NCBI RefSeq assembly: GCF_006829085.1 | Contig: NZ_BJTC01000004.1 | Span: forward strand, 1-64,000 | Length of the DNA stretch: 64,000 nt | DNA from: Chryseobacterium sp. ON_d1 | GTDB taxonomy: Bacteria; Bacteroidota; Bacteroidia; Flavobacteriales; Weeksellaceae | Direction of reading: 5' to 3' | Shown here: piece by piece, positions 36,336-45,268 of the stretch | How the letters are laid out: the number at the start of each line of letters is the position of its first letter | Position numbering within the stretch: the stretch's first letter is position 1 | Program-made: the position numbers and the translations under genes | Notes under the pieces: model-generated | Databases searched by the model: none | The model's input: the letters and a program-made list of their open reading frames with translations, nothing else | What the model was told of the DNA's origin: nothing

Positions 36336-36792
36336 AATTTTAGGATTATTTTCCCTTATCCTTTTCTTTAGCTGTACCTCTTCCTCAGGAGAAGACATCA
36401 TTATGAATTCCGTTGATAACAAGTGGAATAAGAAAAGTGAGCAAAAATTTAATCTTGAGATTTCAGATCCGCAGAATCCTAAAAATATTATATTTGTTGT
36501 AAGAAATAATAACAGTTATCCATACAGCAACATAAGGTTTATTGTAAATTTCACCAATCTCCAGAACAAAAAAAAGGAGACAGACACCTTAAATTATGTA
36601 TTGGCAAAGCCAAACGGAGAATGGCTTGGTACAGGCTTTGGTGATACGAAAGAAACTTTGTTTCAGTATAGAGTTAATTACAGATTTCCAGGAAAGGGAA
36701 AATATGAAATTGGACTGATCCAGGCGATGAGAAACGATAACCTTCCGGGAATTGAGGATATTGGGATAAAAATAGAAACGGCTAAACCGTAA
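36328..36792 (+). CDS. gldH: Gliding motility/T9SS lipoprotein GldH
   Basis: A 154-aa lipoprotein (lipobox FFSC, C16). Length and sequence (WNKKSEQKFNLEISDPQNPKNIIFVVRNNNSYPYSNIRF) fit GldH, needed for gliding and for stability of other Gld proteins in Flavobacterium. Many non-gliding relatives keep it alongside the type IX secretion system. Sits between ricT and PBP1A, an order I believe is conserved in Flavobacteriia. Only 6 bp separate it from the PBP gene. Confidence 0.87.
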   Translation: MRKILGLFSLILFFSCTSSSGEDIIMNSVDNKWNKKSEQKFNLEISDPQNPKNIIFVVRNNNSYPYSNIRFIVNFTNLQNKKKETDTLNYVLAKPNGEWLGTGFGDTKETLFQYRVNYRFPGKGKYEIGLIQAMRNDNLPGIEDIGIKIETAKP

Positions 36793-36798
36793 CCATAA

Positions 36799-39177
36799 AT
36801 GGAAGAGAACAAAAAAAATGCAGGAAACAAGGGGAAAACATTTCCTCTGCCTCCCAAGAAAAAGAAAGATACCTCCTGGAAAAAATGGGTCTCATTTATT
36901 TGGATCGGACTCATTGCAGTAGTTTTGGGGATTTCAGGACTTTTCTTTGCGGTTTCCCAAGGTTTCCTTGGAGAAATGCCTGATGTAAAAGAGCTTGAAA
37001 ATCCGGACATCTTTGTCGCTTCTGAGATTATTTCTTCAGATGGAGTCACTCTGGGTAAATTCGAAAAAGAAAAAACACAGCCTATCGTTTACAAGGATCT
37101 TCCTCCTTTTCTTATTTATGCACTTCAGGCTAAAGAAGACGAGCGTTTTAAAGAACACTCAGGAATCGACTTATATTCCGTAGCCAGAGCCGTAGCTTAT
37201 GGCGGTGGACGTGGAGGTGGTTCTACCATCACTCAACAGCTTGCCAAGCTTCTCTTTACTGGAAACGCCTCTCAAAATAAGTTTCAGAGAGCATTCCAGA
37301 AGCTAAAGGAGTGGGTTGTAGCAGTAAGTTTAGAAAAAAGATATACCAAAGAAGAAATTATTACTCTTTACTTCAATAAATTCGATTTCCTTTTCAATGC
37401 CAATGGTATTGAAATGGCTTCAAGAGTTTACTTCAACAAAAAGACTTCTGAACTTACACTGCCTGAAGCCGCTACATTTGTGGCAATGCTTGAAAATCCA
37501 AGAAAAAATAACCCTTACAGATATCCTGAGAAGGCCAAGGAAAGAAGGAATGTAGTATTAGACCAGATGCAGAAAACCGGATATATTGATGCCGCAACAT
37601 ATGAAAAAGCAGCCAATACTCCAATAGAAGTAGATTTCCACCCTATCAAGACCATCACTGACGGATATTCTGCCTATTATAAGTTTTATCTGAGAAAAGA
37701 GATTGATAAATATCTTGAGACTCACGAAAAAGAAACCGGTAAAAAGCTTAATCTTTATAAAGATGGCTTAAAAATATATGTTACCCTTGATTCTAAAATG
37801 CAGAAATATGCAGAAGATGCAATCAGGGAGCACCTGACTGACCTGCAGAAAAGATTTGATGCAGAACAGAGAGGAAGAAAGAACAGACCTTTCTATTACC
37901 TTAATGATAAACAAATCAATGATGTGATGGTTCAGGCTATGAAAAGAACCGGCCGTTACAAGCTTCTGAAAGCGGATGGAATGCCTGAAGACTCTATCAT
38001 GATGGAATTCAAGAAACCAATTAAAACTTCACGATTTACGTGGAATGGAGAGGAAGAAGTTGAAATGTCCCCTTGGGATTCTATCAGATACCACAAACAA
38101 ATTGCACAGGCAGGCTTAATGTCTATGGTTCCGGGAACCGGAGAGATTAAAGCCTGGGTAGGAGGTATTGACTGGCAGCACTTCCAATATGACCATATCA
38201 AACAAGGTAAGAGACAGGTAGGATCCACATTCAAGCCTTTCGTATACGCAACAGCGATTATGAAACTTGGAATGACACCTTGCTCCACTGTTTCCAACGG
38301 AACTTATGATCATAACGGATGGCATGTACCAGGAAGAGGAGGAATGCTTACCTTAAAGGACGCATTAGCTCACTCACAAAACCCTGTTGCAGCTAGACTT
38401 ATTGAAATGACAGGAGTAGACGCTGTTATCCAGACAGCAAGAGATCTGGGCGTAACAGAAGATATCCCAAGAAACAATACAATTGCTCTGGGTTCATCCG
38501 ATATTACCATCTACGAAATGCTAGGGGCTTACAGTACATTTGCCAACTATGGGAACTACATTAAACCAGAAATGATCTGGAGAATTGAAGATGCCAACGG
38601 CAGAGTAATCAAAGAAGTAAACGTAGAGCCGAAAGAAGTAATGAACCCAATGTATGCTTACACCATGATTGAGCTCATGAAGGGAGTAGCACAATTTGGA
38701 ACTGCTTCCGGGGAGCTGGGAAGAAAAGGTATATCTAAGGCAGTGGAAATTGCAGGTAAAACCGGAACAACTCAGAACAACTCTGATGGATGGTTTATGG
38801 GAATTACTCCTAAATTAGCAACCGGAGCATGGGTTGGATGGGAAGACAGAGCAACTCACTTCTTTGGAACGGGTGAAGGTCAGGGAGCGAAGATGGCTTT
38901 ACCGATCTGGGCTATCTTTATGAAGAAAGTATGGGCAGATAAGAGTTTAGGAATCACTCCTGATGATAAGTTTGTAAAACCTTCAGACTGGAAAGACGGA
39001 TGTTCAAACCTTAAAGGTCTGAGTGGAGGATATGGAGATGATGGAAGTCTTCAGACTATCGATGAGATTAAGAATCCAAGGCCAGCAGATCCGACCCCGA
39101 AAAAAACGACAGAAAAGAAAGAGGATAATATCAATGAAAACCTTCATTCTAATGATGAAGTAGATTTCAATAAATAA
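36799..39177 (+). CDS. Class A penicillin-binding protein (PBP1A type)
   Basis: A 792-aa bifunctional wall synthase. A basic cytoplasmic N-terminus and one membrane helix (about 34-54) come first, then a GT51 glycosyltransferase domain with catalytic E113 (KEDERFKEHSG) and GGGSTITQQLAKLLF. The transpeptidase domain has S476TFK479 and K654TGT. A charged, Pro-rich tail follows (about 760-792). It polymerises and cross-links peptidoglycan. Third gene of the ricT operon; a terminator follows at 39198. Confidence 0.95.
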   Translation: MEENKKNAGNKGKTFPLPPKKKKDTSWKKWVSFIWIGLIAVVLGISGLFFAVSQGFLGEMPDVKELENPDIFVASEIISSDGVTLGKFEKEKTQPIVYKDLPPFLIYALQAKEDERFKEHSGIDLYSVARAVAYGGGRGGGSTITQQLAKLLFTGNASQNKFQRAFQKLKEWVVAVSLEKRYTKEEIITLYFNKFDFLFNANGIEMASRVYFNKKTSELTLPEAATFVAMLENPRKNNPYRYPEKAKERRNVVLDQMQKTGYIDAATYEKAANTPIEVDFHPIKTITDGYSAYYKFYLRKEIDKYLETHEKETGKKLNLYKDGLKIYVTLDSKMQKYAEDAIREHLTDLQKRFDAEQRGRKNRPFYYLNDKQINDVMVQAMKRTGRYKLLKADGMPEDSIMMEFKKPIKTSRFTWNGEEEVEMSPWDSIRYHKQIAQAGLMSMVPGTGEIKAWVGGIDWQHFQYDHIKQGKRQVGSTFKPFVYATAIMKLGMTPCSTVSNGTYDHNGWHVPGRGGMLTLKDALAHSQNPVAARLIEMTGVDAVIQTARDLGVTEDIPRNNTIALGSSDITIYEMLGAYSTFANYGNYIKPEMIWRIEDANGRVIKEVNVEPKEVMNPMYAYTMIELMKGVAQFGTASGELGRKGISKAVEIAGKTGTTQNNSDGWFMGITPKLATGAWVGWEDRATHFFGTGEGQGAKMALPIWAIFMKKVWADKSLGITPDDKFVKPSDWKDGCSNLKGLSGGYGDDGSLQTIDEIKNPRPADPTPKKTTEKKEDNINENLHSNDEVDFNK

Positions 39178-39197
39178 ATTCTCTTTTAGAAATATAC

Positions 39198-39230
39198 AAG
39201 ACCTTTCAGATTATTGAAAGGTCTTTTCTT
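39198..39230 (+). terminator. Terminator of the ricT-gldH-PBP1A operon
   Basis: AAGACCTTTCA (39198-39208) pairs with TGAAAGGTCTT (39215-39225), followed by TTCTTTTA. Confidence 0.9.
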
Positions 39231-39240
39231 TTATATTTAA

Positions 39241-39248
39241 TACCTTTG
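39241..39248 (+). promoter_or_regulatory. -7 element TACCTTTG for selO
   Basis: Exact TAnnTTTG match ending 4 nt before the ATG at 39253. The transcript would start at or next to the start codon (leaderless). Confidence 0.6.
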
Positions 39249-39252
39249 AAGC

Positions 39253-40794
39253 ATGAATATTGAACATATCAGACAACCCTTTATCGAACATTTTCCGGGA
39301 GATTTTTCCAACAACCCCATGCAGAGAAATACTCCAAAGGTTTTATTTTCCACCATTAAACCGGCCGGCTTTGAAAAACCTGAACTGATCGCTTTTAACG
39401 AAGTCTTATCAGAAGAAATAGGCCTGGGAACATATGACGATAAAGACCTTGATTTTCTGGTGGGAAACAATCTTCCTGAAAATATTCAGACCTACTCCAC
39501 AGCATACGCAGGGCATCAGTTTGGAAACTGGGCGGGACAGCTTGGGGATGGAAGAGCTATTCTTGCCGGTGAAATCACAAACGATGCCGGCAAAAAAACA
39601 GAAATTCAATGGAAAGGTGCTGGAGCTACCCCATACTCCAGACATGCTGACGGAAGAGCCGTGCTAAGGTCTTCCCTGCGCGAATACCTGATGAGTGAGG
39701 CTATGTATCACCTGGGAGTTCCTACGACAAGAGCATTAAGTCTCGCCTTTACAGGAGAAGATGTAATGCGTGATATAATGTACAATGGAAATCCAAAGCT
39801 GGAAAAAGGAGCTGTGGTTATCAGAACAGCAGAAAGCTTTCTTCGTTTCGGACATTTCGAGCTGATGTCCGCTCAAAGAGAATACAACAGCCTGCAGGAA
39901 CTTGCTGATTTTACGATCGAAAACTACTTTCCTGAAATCACATCATCAGACCACCGAAAATACAGAGATTTTTTTGAAAATATCTGTACCCGTACGGCAG
40001 ACCTGATGGTTGAATGGTTCAGGGTCGGCTTTGTACATGGAGTCATGAATACGGATAACATGTCTGTTTTAGGATTAACCATTGATTACGGACCTTATTC
40101 TATGATGGATGAATATGATTTGAATTTCACACCCAATACGACAGACCTTCCTGGAAGAAGATACGCCTTCGGAAAGCAGGGCCAAATTGCCCAGTGGAAT
40201 CTCTGGCAGCTTGCCAATGCCCTTCATCCCTTAATCAAAGATGAAAAATTTTTAGAAGACACCCTAAATCATTTCGGAACCTATTTTTGGGAAGCCCACG
40301 ATAAAATGCTTTGTAAAAAGTTTGGTTTCGACCAAATTCAGAAAGATGATGAGGAGTTTTTCACCAACTGGCAGGGATTAATGCAGGAGCTCCAGTTGGA
40401 TTACACCCTGTTTTTCAACAAATTGGAGACCGTAACTCTTTATACCGATGTAAAGGAGCATTTTAAAGATATATCCTATACTTTTTTAAATGAAGAGATG
40501 ATAAAAAAACTCAGCAATTTTATTGCCGGTTATGAAAAAAGATTGACTTCAAACTCAATTTCCAAAGAAGATTCAATAGCAATCATGAAAGAAACAAACC
40601 CAAAATTCATCCTAAGAAACTACCTTCTTTATGAATGCATAGAAGAGATCAGTAATGGTAAAAAAGAAATGCTGGAAAAACTAACCAAAGCATTAGAATC
40701 TCCTTATCTGGAACTCTATCCTGAGTTTTCAATCAAAAGACCATCCGGGTATGATGACACTGCAGGATGCTCTACACTTTCATGCAGCTCATAG
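39253..40794 (+). CDS. selO: Protein adenylyltransferase SelO (YdiU/UPF0061)
   Basis: A 513-aa pseudokinase-fold enzyme that transfers AMP to Ser/Thr/Tyr of target proteins in redox responses. Family segments are YAGHQFGNWAGQLGDGRAI (about 83-101), the inverted-nucleotide site around KGAGATPYSRHADGRAVLRSS (about 118-138), and GVMNTDNMSVLGLTIDYGPY (about 263-282) with catalytic-type D and N residues. The C-terminus GYDDTAGCSTLSCSS keeps the terminal Cys characteristic of SelO. Monocistronic with a near-leaderless promoter. Confidence 0.94.
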   Translation: MNIEHIRQPFIEHFPGDFSNNPMQRNTPKVLFSTIKPAGFEKPELIAFNEVLSEEIGLGTYDDKDLDFLVGNNLPENIQTYSTAYAGHQFGNWAGQLGDGRAILAGEITNDAGKKTEIQWKGAGATPYSRHADGRAVLRSSLREYLMSEAMYHLGVPTTRALSLAFTGEDVMRDIMYNGNPKLEKGAVVIRTAESFLRFGHFELMSAQREYNSLQELADFTIENYFPEITSSDHRKYRDFFENICTRTADLMVEWFRVGFVHGVMNTDNMSVLGLTIDYGPYSMMDEYDLNFTPNTTDLPGRRYAFGKQGQIAQWNLWQLANALHPLIKDEKFLEDTLNHFGTYFWEAHDKMLCKKFGFDQIQKDDEEFFTNWQGLMQELQLDYTLFFNKLETVTLYTDVKEHFKDISYTFLNEEMIKKLSNFIAGYEKRLTSNSISKEDSIAIMKETNPKFILRNYLLYECIEEISNGKKEMLEKLTKALESPYLELYPEFSIKRPSGYDDTAGCSTLSCSS

Positions 40795-40876
40795 GAATTT
40801 AACAACAAATACCATATATAACTAATACATTTTCATAACATTGATATTTTTACTATATTTAGAGAAATTTTTAATT

Positions 40877-41737
40877 ATGAAAAAAATTGTATTTTCTTTA
40901 GCATTAGCATCATGCTTTTACAGTAATGCCCAAACCCTTCTTTCAGAAAGTTTCGAAGGAGCGACATTCCCCCCAACAGGTTGGACCAAGTCCAATACAA
41001 ACACGTCAAGAGCCTGGGACCTAACCAGTACTGTTTTTTCCGGCACTTCCGCTTCCTCTATTGAATTAAAAACAAGATTTACTATTGCTGGAACGAATTC
41101 CGCTACCATTGACTGGATTTCAGGAGCCAATACAGCAAATCTGGTAAGTCCTACATTTAGTTTAGTGGGAGCAACAAGCCCAGTCTTCAGCTTCAAGGTA
41201 AAAGTAGGATGGGGCTATATGATCAGCCTGAACAAGGGTAATCTTCTGGCACAGATCTCAACAGATGGCGGAACCAGCTGGACCACTCTTTGGAATGAAG
41301 ACACTGAAGCAGGATTTACTGATGATGGTGATGGCAATGTAGATACTGATTTGTATAATACTGTAACTGTACAAAGAAGTCTCTCCTCTTATATTGGACA
41401 AGCCAATGTAAAAGTAAGATTCCAGTATGTTGCAAATGATGCTGACGCAGTTTCAATTGACGATGTACAGGTTACAGCCAATGGAACACTTGCTACCAAT
41501 GAAATTTCAAGATCAAATAATAATCTTTCTATTTATCCTAATCCTACAAAAGGAGAAATAAATATCAAAACAGATAATAAAATCAAATCTGCAGCAGTAT
41601 TTGATATGAGCGGAAAATCTCTGCTTAACAAAGGTTCTGAAGGATTAAATATTTCTTCACTTCCAAAAGGAACTTACTTACTAAAAGTAGACTTCTCAGA
41701 CGGAACTTCCAAAACCGAAAAAGTAATCAAACAATAA
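40877..41737 (+). CDS. Secreted protein with adhesin-like domain and T9SS type A sorting domain
   Basis: 286 aa from the ATG at 40877 (MKKIVFSLALASCFYSNAQ signal peptide); the in-frame TTG at 40841 would add a stretch that spoils the signal peptide. The jelly-roll domain opens LSESFEGATFPPTGW and ends near 200 (VSIDDVQVTANG). The C-terminal sorting domain has LSIYPNPTKGEI, AVFDMSGKSLL and PKGTYLLKVDF. It is a type IX cargo on the cell surface or outside. Paralogous in architecture to 27137-27958. Ligand unknown. Confidence 0.88.
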   Translation: MKKIVFSLALASCFYSNAQTLLSESFEGATFPPTGWTKSNTNTSRAWDLTSTVFSGTSASSIELKTRFTIAGTNSATIDWISGANTANLVSPTFSLVGATSPVFSFKVKVGWGYMISLNKGNLLAQISTDGGTSWTTLWNEDTEAGFTDDGDGNVDTDLYNTVTVQRSLSSYIGQANVKVRFQYVANDADAVSIDDVQVTANGTLATNEISRSNNNLSIYPNPTKGEINIKTDNKIKSAAVFDMSGKSLLNKGSEGLNISSLPKGTYLLKVDFSDGTSKTEKVIKQ

Positions 41738-41760
41738 CAAACCTTTATACAAACTTTTAT

Positions 41761-41787
41761 AACCACCTACTTTGGTGGTTTTTTTAT
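41761..41787 (+). terminator. Terminator of the second T9SS cargo gene
   Basis: AACCACC (41761-41767) pairs with GGTGGTT (41774-41780), followed by T5ATTTT. Confidence 0.88.
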
Positions 41788-41789
41788 TT

Positions 41790-41797
41790 TACTTTTG
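41790..41797 (+). promoter_or_regulatory. -7 element TACTTTTG for the polytopic membrane protein
   Basis: Exact TAnnTTTG match 14 nt before the GTG at 41812, just after the preceding terminator. Confidence 0.55.
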
Positions 41798-41811
41798 CAA
41801 AAAAATCGCAC

Positions 41812-43089
41812 GTGTCTTTTATTAAAACAAAAATCATCAATTTTTTTAAACTGATTTTCCCTTCCACCTATACTGAATTGGCGGTTTTTCTGTTCTTTAT
41901 TATCTGCTATGGGATTTTAGGTTCCTATATTGCGGTTCATTATAGAATAATTTTTGACAGCAGGATTCCATGGGACGCTTACTTCAGTTTTGATAACAAG
42001 TCTATTCTCATGACGGGAGGGAGCTTCGAAAGACATCCTCTATCCTATTATTTTTTCAATTGGGTAAGAGAGTTTTCGTTATATATTTCAGGCGGAAAAA
42101 TGGATACAAATTTCAGACTCACACTGGCATGGCTCAGCAATATTATCATCACCCTAAATATTGTCCAGGTTTTTAAATATTTAAAAAACATTATCAGCCT
42201 GCCTTTGTGGTTAAGCATATTCATTATTATTTTTTTTGGAACGTTTTCAACCAACATTATTTTATCATTTACTCCTGAGAATTTCACATACACTCTATTC
42301 TTACTGTCATTATACAACTACTATGCAGCCATAAAACTCAGAAAAGAAGAAAGAACACCGGCAATTGCTCTTTCCCTGGCAGGAATCACCATTGGCGGGC
42401 TTACTGTTACCAATTTTGTAAAAGTTTTTATCCCTTTACTTTTTGAGAAAAATCTGTTCAGCAACTGGAAAAAATTCGGAAACGCAGTCTTCAGAGTAAT
42501 TGTTGCTGCCATTTGTTTTATACTCCTTTATTTGAATAGAATTGATTTTAAATATCAGAATATTTTTTCGAAGACTAACCAGCAGTATGAAAAATTTTCG
42601 AACGTAGAATCCATGCCTACATGGGATATGATCATTTCATTCTTTTTTGGAGGTAATATCCTTTTCCCGGGATTTATTATGTCAGACAAGCATAATATGA
42701 AAGGGTTCAATTTCAAAGGGCTTTATATGGATCTTTATTCATCCACCTTTCCTTACCTTTTTATAACAATTTTACTACTACTGATATGTTGGAGTTATCT
42801 TAAAAATTTCAAAAACAAATGGGTCCAGGTGATTGCCATTTCATTTTTGGTTGATATCATCATCCACTGTGTGATGAGGTTTGGACTTCATACTTCCTAT
42901 ATTTATGGAGGACATTTTGTTTTTGTATATCCACTATTGTTGGGATGGTTATTTTACGCTTACAGATCATCACCAAAAATAATATCATTTTTAACATTAA
43001 TCCTGGTTGTATTATTCACTTATCTGCTTTTTAATAACATCTTTAGAATGACCGAATTCTTTTGGTTTATGGAAAATTATTACCAATAA
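41812..43089 (+). CDS. Polytopic membrane protein, DUF6080-like (GT-C-like layout)
   Basis: A 425-aa protein with about ten hydrophobic helices. It begins at GTG, placed 14 nt after a promoter element; no ATG in frame fits better. The first extracytoplasmic loop has an acidic pair of a kind used by GT-C glycosyltransferases (DSRIPWDAYFSFDN, about 49-62), followed by RHPLSYYFF. This matches a Bacteroidota family I recall as DUF6080. Glycosyl transfer from lipid-linked sugars is a reasonable guess but not shown. It has its own terminator; the neighbours give no pathway. Confidence 0.6.
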   Translation: MSFIKTKIINFFKLIFPSTYTELAVFLFFIICYGILGSYIAVHYRIIFDSRIPWDAYFSFDNKSILMTGGSFERHPLSYYFFNWVREFSLYISGGKMDTNFRLTLAWLSNIIITLNIVQVFKYLKNIISLPLWLSIFIIIFFGTFSTNIILSFTPENFTYTLFLLSLYNYYAAIKLRKEERTPAIALSLAGITIGGLTVTNFVKVFIPLLFEKNLFSNWKKFGNAVFRVIVAAICFILLYLNRIDFKYQNIFSKTNQQYEKFSNVESMPTWDMIISFFFGGNILFPGFIMSDKHNMKGFNFKGLYMDLYSSTFPYLFITILLLLICWSYLKNFKNKWVQVIAISFLVDIIIHCVMRFGLHTSYIYGGHFVFVYPLLLGWLFYAYRSSPKIISFLTLILVVLFTYLLFNNIFRMTEFFWFMENYYQ

Positions 43090-43121
43090 AAAGAGCGGAG
43101 AAAGTTTTTCTCCGCTCTTTT
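43090..43121. terminator. Bidirectional terminator between convergent genes
   Basis: AAGAGCGGAGAAA (43091-43103) pairs with TTTCTCCGCTCTT (43107-43119), flanked by A's on the left and T's on the right. Confidence 0.92.
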
Positions 43122-43144
43122 GTTGTATGTCGTATGGATCATTC

Positions 43145-43702
43145 CTATTTGGCTTCTGCACAGAAAATTCTGTACTGTACGGCTACTGCAGACTTGAAAT
43201 ATTCTCTGATCTTAGAAAGATCACTGGCTGCACTTTGTTTGGTGAAATAACTTCCTGCTAAAATTTTATAATTCGGCCTTAAAGATGCATCCGTTTCCAC
43301 TTTAAGATTAGGGAATCTTTTTCTGAAATATGACTTCACCTCATTGGCTTCTTCATTACTTTTCACTGTTGTAATCTGAATTTTGAAACCTAAAATTCTA
43401 GGATTTTTCTTACAAATTTCTGCATTGGTAAGTTCTCTGCTAGGCACAAAGATTTTAGGTGGTTTTGTATTTATTCCTGTAGAAATTCCACTGTCATTAT
43501 TACTGAAATCTTTAGAAGAATTAGTTGTGACAACTTTAGCACATTTCCCTTCAATTCCTTCCAAAGCAGCATTTATTCTGGAATCCATTGTCATGACAAG
43601 CCCCGTTCCAGAAAGGGTATCTTTTTTAACAACCTGCTGTGCTTCAATACTATAAAATCCAAATAATGATAATATCGAAAATATTTTGATTAGATTTCTC
43701 AT
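43145..43702 (-). CDS. Secreted SPOR-domain-like protein
   Basis: 185 aa with signal peptide (about 1-21). The C-terminal about 80 residues (GFKIQITTVKSNEEANEVKSYFRKRFPN to the end) have the beta-alpha-beta pattern of SPOR domains, which bind denuded septal peptidoglycan. Features are the opening F-K-I-Q-I strand and NYKILAGSYFTKQSAASDL. The middle region (40-95) is low in structure with a few Cys. It probably acts at the cell wall. Its 3' end faces the membrane-protein gene; its start diverges from the act operon. Confidence 0.75.
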   Translation of the reverse strand: MRNLIKIFSILSLFGFYSIEAQQVVKKDTLSGTGLVMTMDSRINAALEGIEGKCAKVVTTNSSKDFSNNDSGISTGINTKPPKIFVPSRELTNAEICKKNPRILGFKIQITTVKSNEEANEVKSYFRKRFPNLKVETDASLRPNYKILAGSYFTKQSAASDLSKIREYFKSAVAVQYRIFCAEAK

Positions 43703-43831
43703 TTAAACTTGTTTCCGCAAATTTATACAAATTAAAAAACTATACCAAACTGGTTATTTAGAATCAATACAAATTAAACGTAAATGATATTTTCCCTTTT
43801 CGATATACCGTTAAATTCCTGTTAAAAATAT

Positions 43832-43839
43832 TATTTTTG
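43832..43839 (+). promoter_or_regulatory. -7 element TATTTTTG for the act operon
   Basis: Exact TAnnTTTG match 47 nt before the ATG at 43887. Confidence 0.5.
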
Positions 43840-43886
43840 CGGAATTGATTGAATGTTCAATAATTTACTAACATAAGATAATTTAA

Positions 43887-45245
43887 ATGATTAGTTGGAG
43901 AAAGCATTATAAAAAAACGTTGATCGCGATAGGCTTATTGCTATCAACCAGTGCTTCATTTTACGGGCAAGACGGCGATCCTAAAAACGGAGAGAAACTT
44001 TTCAAAGCGAATTGTACTGCATGTCACGCGCTGGACAAACAAGTTGTAGGACCACCATTGAAAGGGGTTGTAGAACGAGTAAAGACAGAAGGTGGTGTAG
44101 ACAAAGACTGGCTTCACAAGTGGATCAAGGATAACAAAGCTCTTAGAGCTTCGGGAGACAAATACGCCAATGAGATTTTTGAAAAGTTTAATAAGACTGA
44201 AATGCAGGTCTTTCCAAATCTTACAGATAAGGATATTGACGACATTTTAGCTTTCACAACTAACCCACCTGCTCCGGAGGAGAAAAAGCCGGAAGCAACT
44301 CCTGCAACTGACGCTACTGCGGCAGCTCCTGCAGACAAAACTACTACAAACGTTGTCATTATTTCACTTTTAGCGATTGCAGGTTTACTGGTTTGGATCT
44401 TGGTAAAACTAAGACAGTTGGTAAAACTAGGCCAATCTGAAGATTTAGCCGGGCTTAACGAGACCAGAGTTCGTTCTTTCAGTGAAATGTATGAGAAGTT
44501 CCATTACATTGGCAAAGGGTTATTGGCAATTCTTGCTATTCTGGCCGCTTACGGAGTTTGGAACTGGTTGATGTGGATCGGGGTTTACAAAGGTTACAAG
44601 CCTGAACAGCCTATCTACTTCTCTCACAAAATCCACGCTGGGGAACAGAAAATTGACTGTCAGTTATGTCACTCAAGTGCTAAATACGGAAAAGTATCTG
44701 AGATCCCTTCTATGAATGTTTGTATGAACTGTCACAGAACAATCTCTGAATACAACAAAGATCACTACATGGAGCCAGGAAAAGATAAGGCGTTCTATGA
44801 TGGTGAAATCCAGAAGATCTATGCAGCAACAGGCTGGGATCCTGCAAAACAACAGTACACAGGAAAAACACAGCCGGTTGAATGGACAAGAATCCACAAC
44901 ATGCCAGACTTCGTTTACTTCAACCACTCTCAGCACGTAATTGCTGGAGAACAGGCTATCATCAATTCTTTCAACAAAAAGAATCCTAACAACAAAATTG
45001 ATGTTGTATGTAAAGCTTGTCACGGTAAAATTGATACAATGAATGTTGTTCAGATGGCTAACGACTTTACTATGGGATGGTGTATCGAGTGCCACAGAAC
45101 GACTGAAGTTGATATGAACAACGGTTATAATAAAGAGTACTTCAAAAATCTACATGACAAGTTGAAAAAACAATATCCACAAGATGGAGGTAAGATCACT
45201 GTAGATGCCATTGGAGGTCTTGAGTGTGGTAAATGTCATTATTAA
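43887..45245 (+). CDS. actA: Alternative complex III subunit ActA, hexahaem cytochrome c
   Basis: 452 aa with six CXXCH haem sites: C43TACH, C258QLCH, C279MNCH, C375KACH, C399IECH and C447GKCH. An N-terminal signal peptide leads to a monohaem cytochrome c domain (30-128), an Ala/Pro linker, membrane helices at about 155-175 and 210-232, and then the five-haem domain. It passes electrons from menaquinol oxidation in alternative complex III to a cytochrome or oxidase. First gene of actABCDEF. The fused N-terminal monohaem domain is additional to the five-haem domain. Confidence 0.93.
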   Translation: MISWRKHYKKTLIAIGLLLSTSASFYGQDGDPKNGEKLFKANCTACHALDKQVVGPPLKGVVERVKTEGGVDKDWLHKWIKDNKALRASGDKYANEIFEKFNKTEMQVFPNLTDKDIDDILAFTTNPPAPEEKKPEATPATDATAAAPADKTTTNVVIISLLAIAGLLVWILVKLRQLVKLGQSEDLAGLNETRVRSFSEMYEKFHYIGKGLLAILAILAAYGVWNWLMWIGVYKGYKPEQPIYFSHKIHAGEQKIDCQLCHSSAKYGKVSEIPSMNVCMNCHRTISEYNKDHYMEPGKDKAFYDGEIQKIYAATGWDPAKQQYTGKTQPVEWTRIHNMPDFVYFNHSQHVIAGEQAIINSFNKKNPNNKIDVVCKACHGKIDTMNVVQMANDFTMGWCIECHRTTEVDMNNGYNKEYFKNLHDKLKKQYPQDGGKITVDAIGGLECGKCHY

Positions 45246-45268
45246 TAACTAAAAAATTAGAAGTATAA

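Noticed and set aside
35931-36422. 163-codon minus-strand ORF opposite ricT and gldH
   Set aside because: Its Phe/Ser/Leu-rich composition comes from reading the Lys/Asn/Gln-rich ricT tail in reverse; both real genes are better supported.
43062-43250. 62-codon ORF across the terminator and SPOR gene end
   Set aside because: It spans a strong bidirectional terminator and antisense to a real gene.
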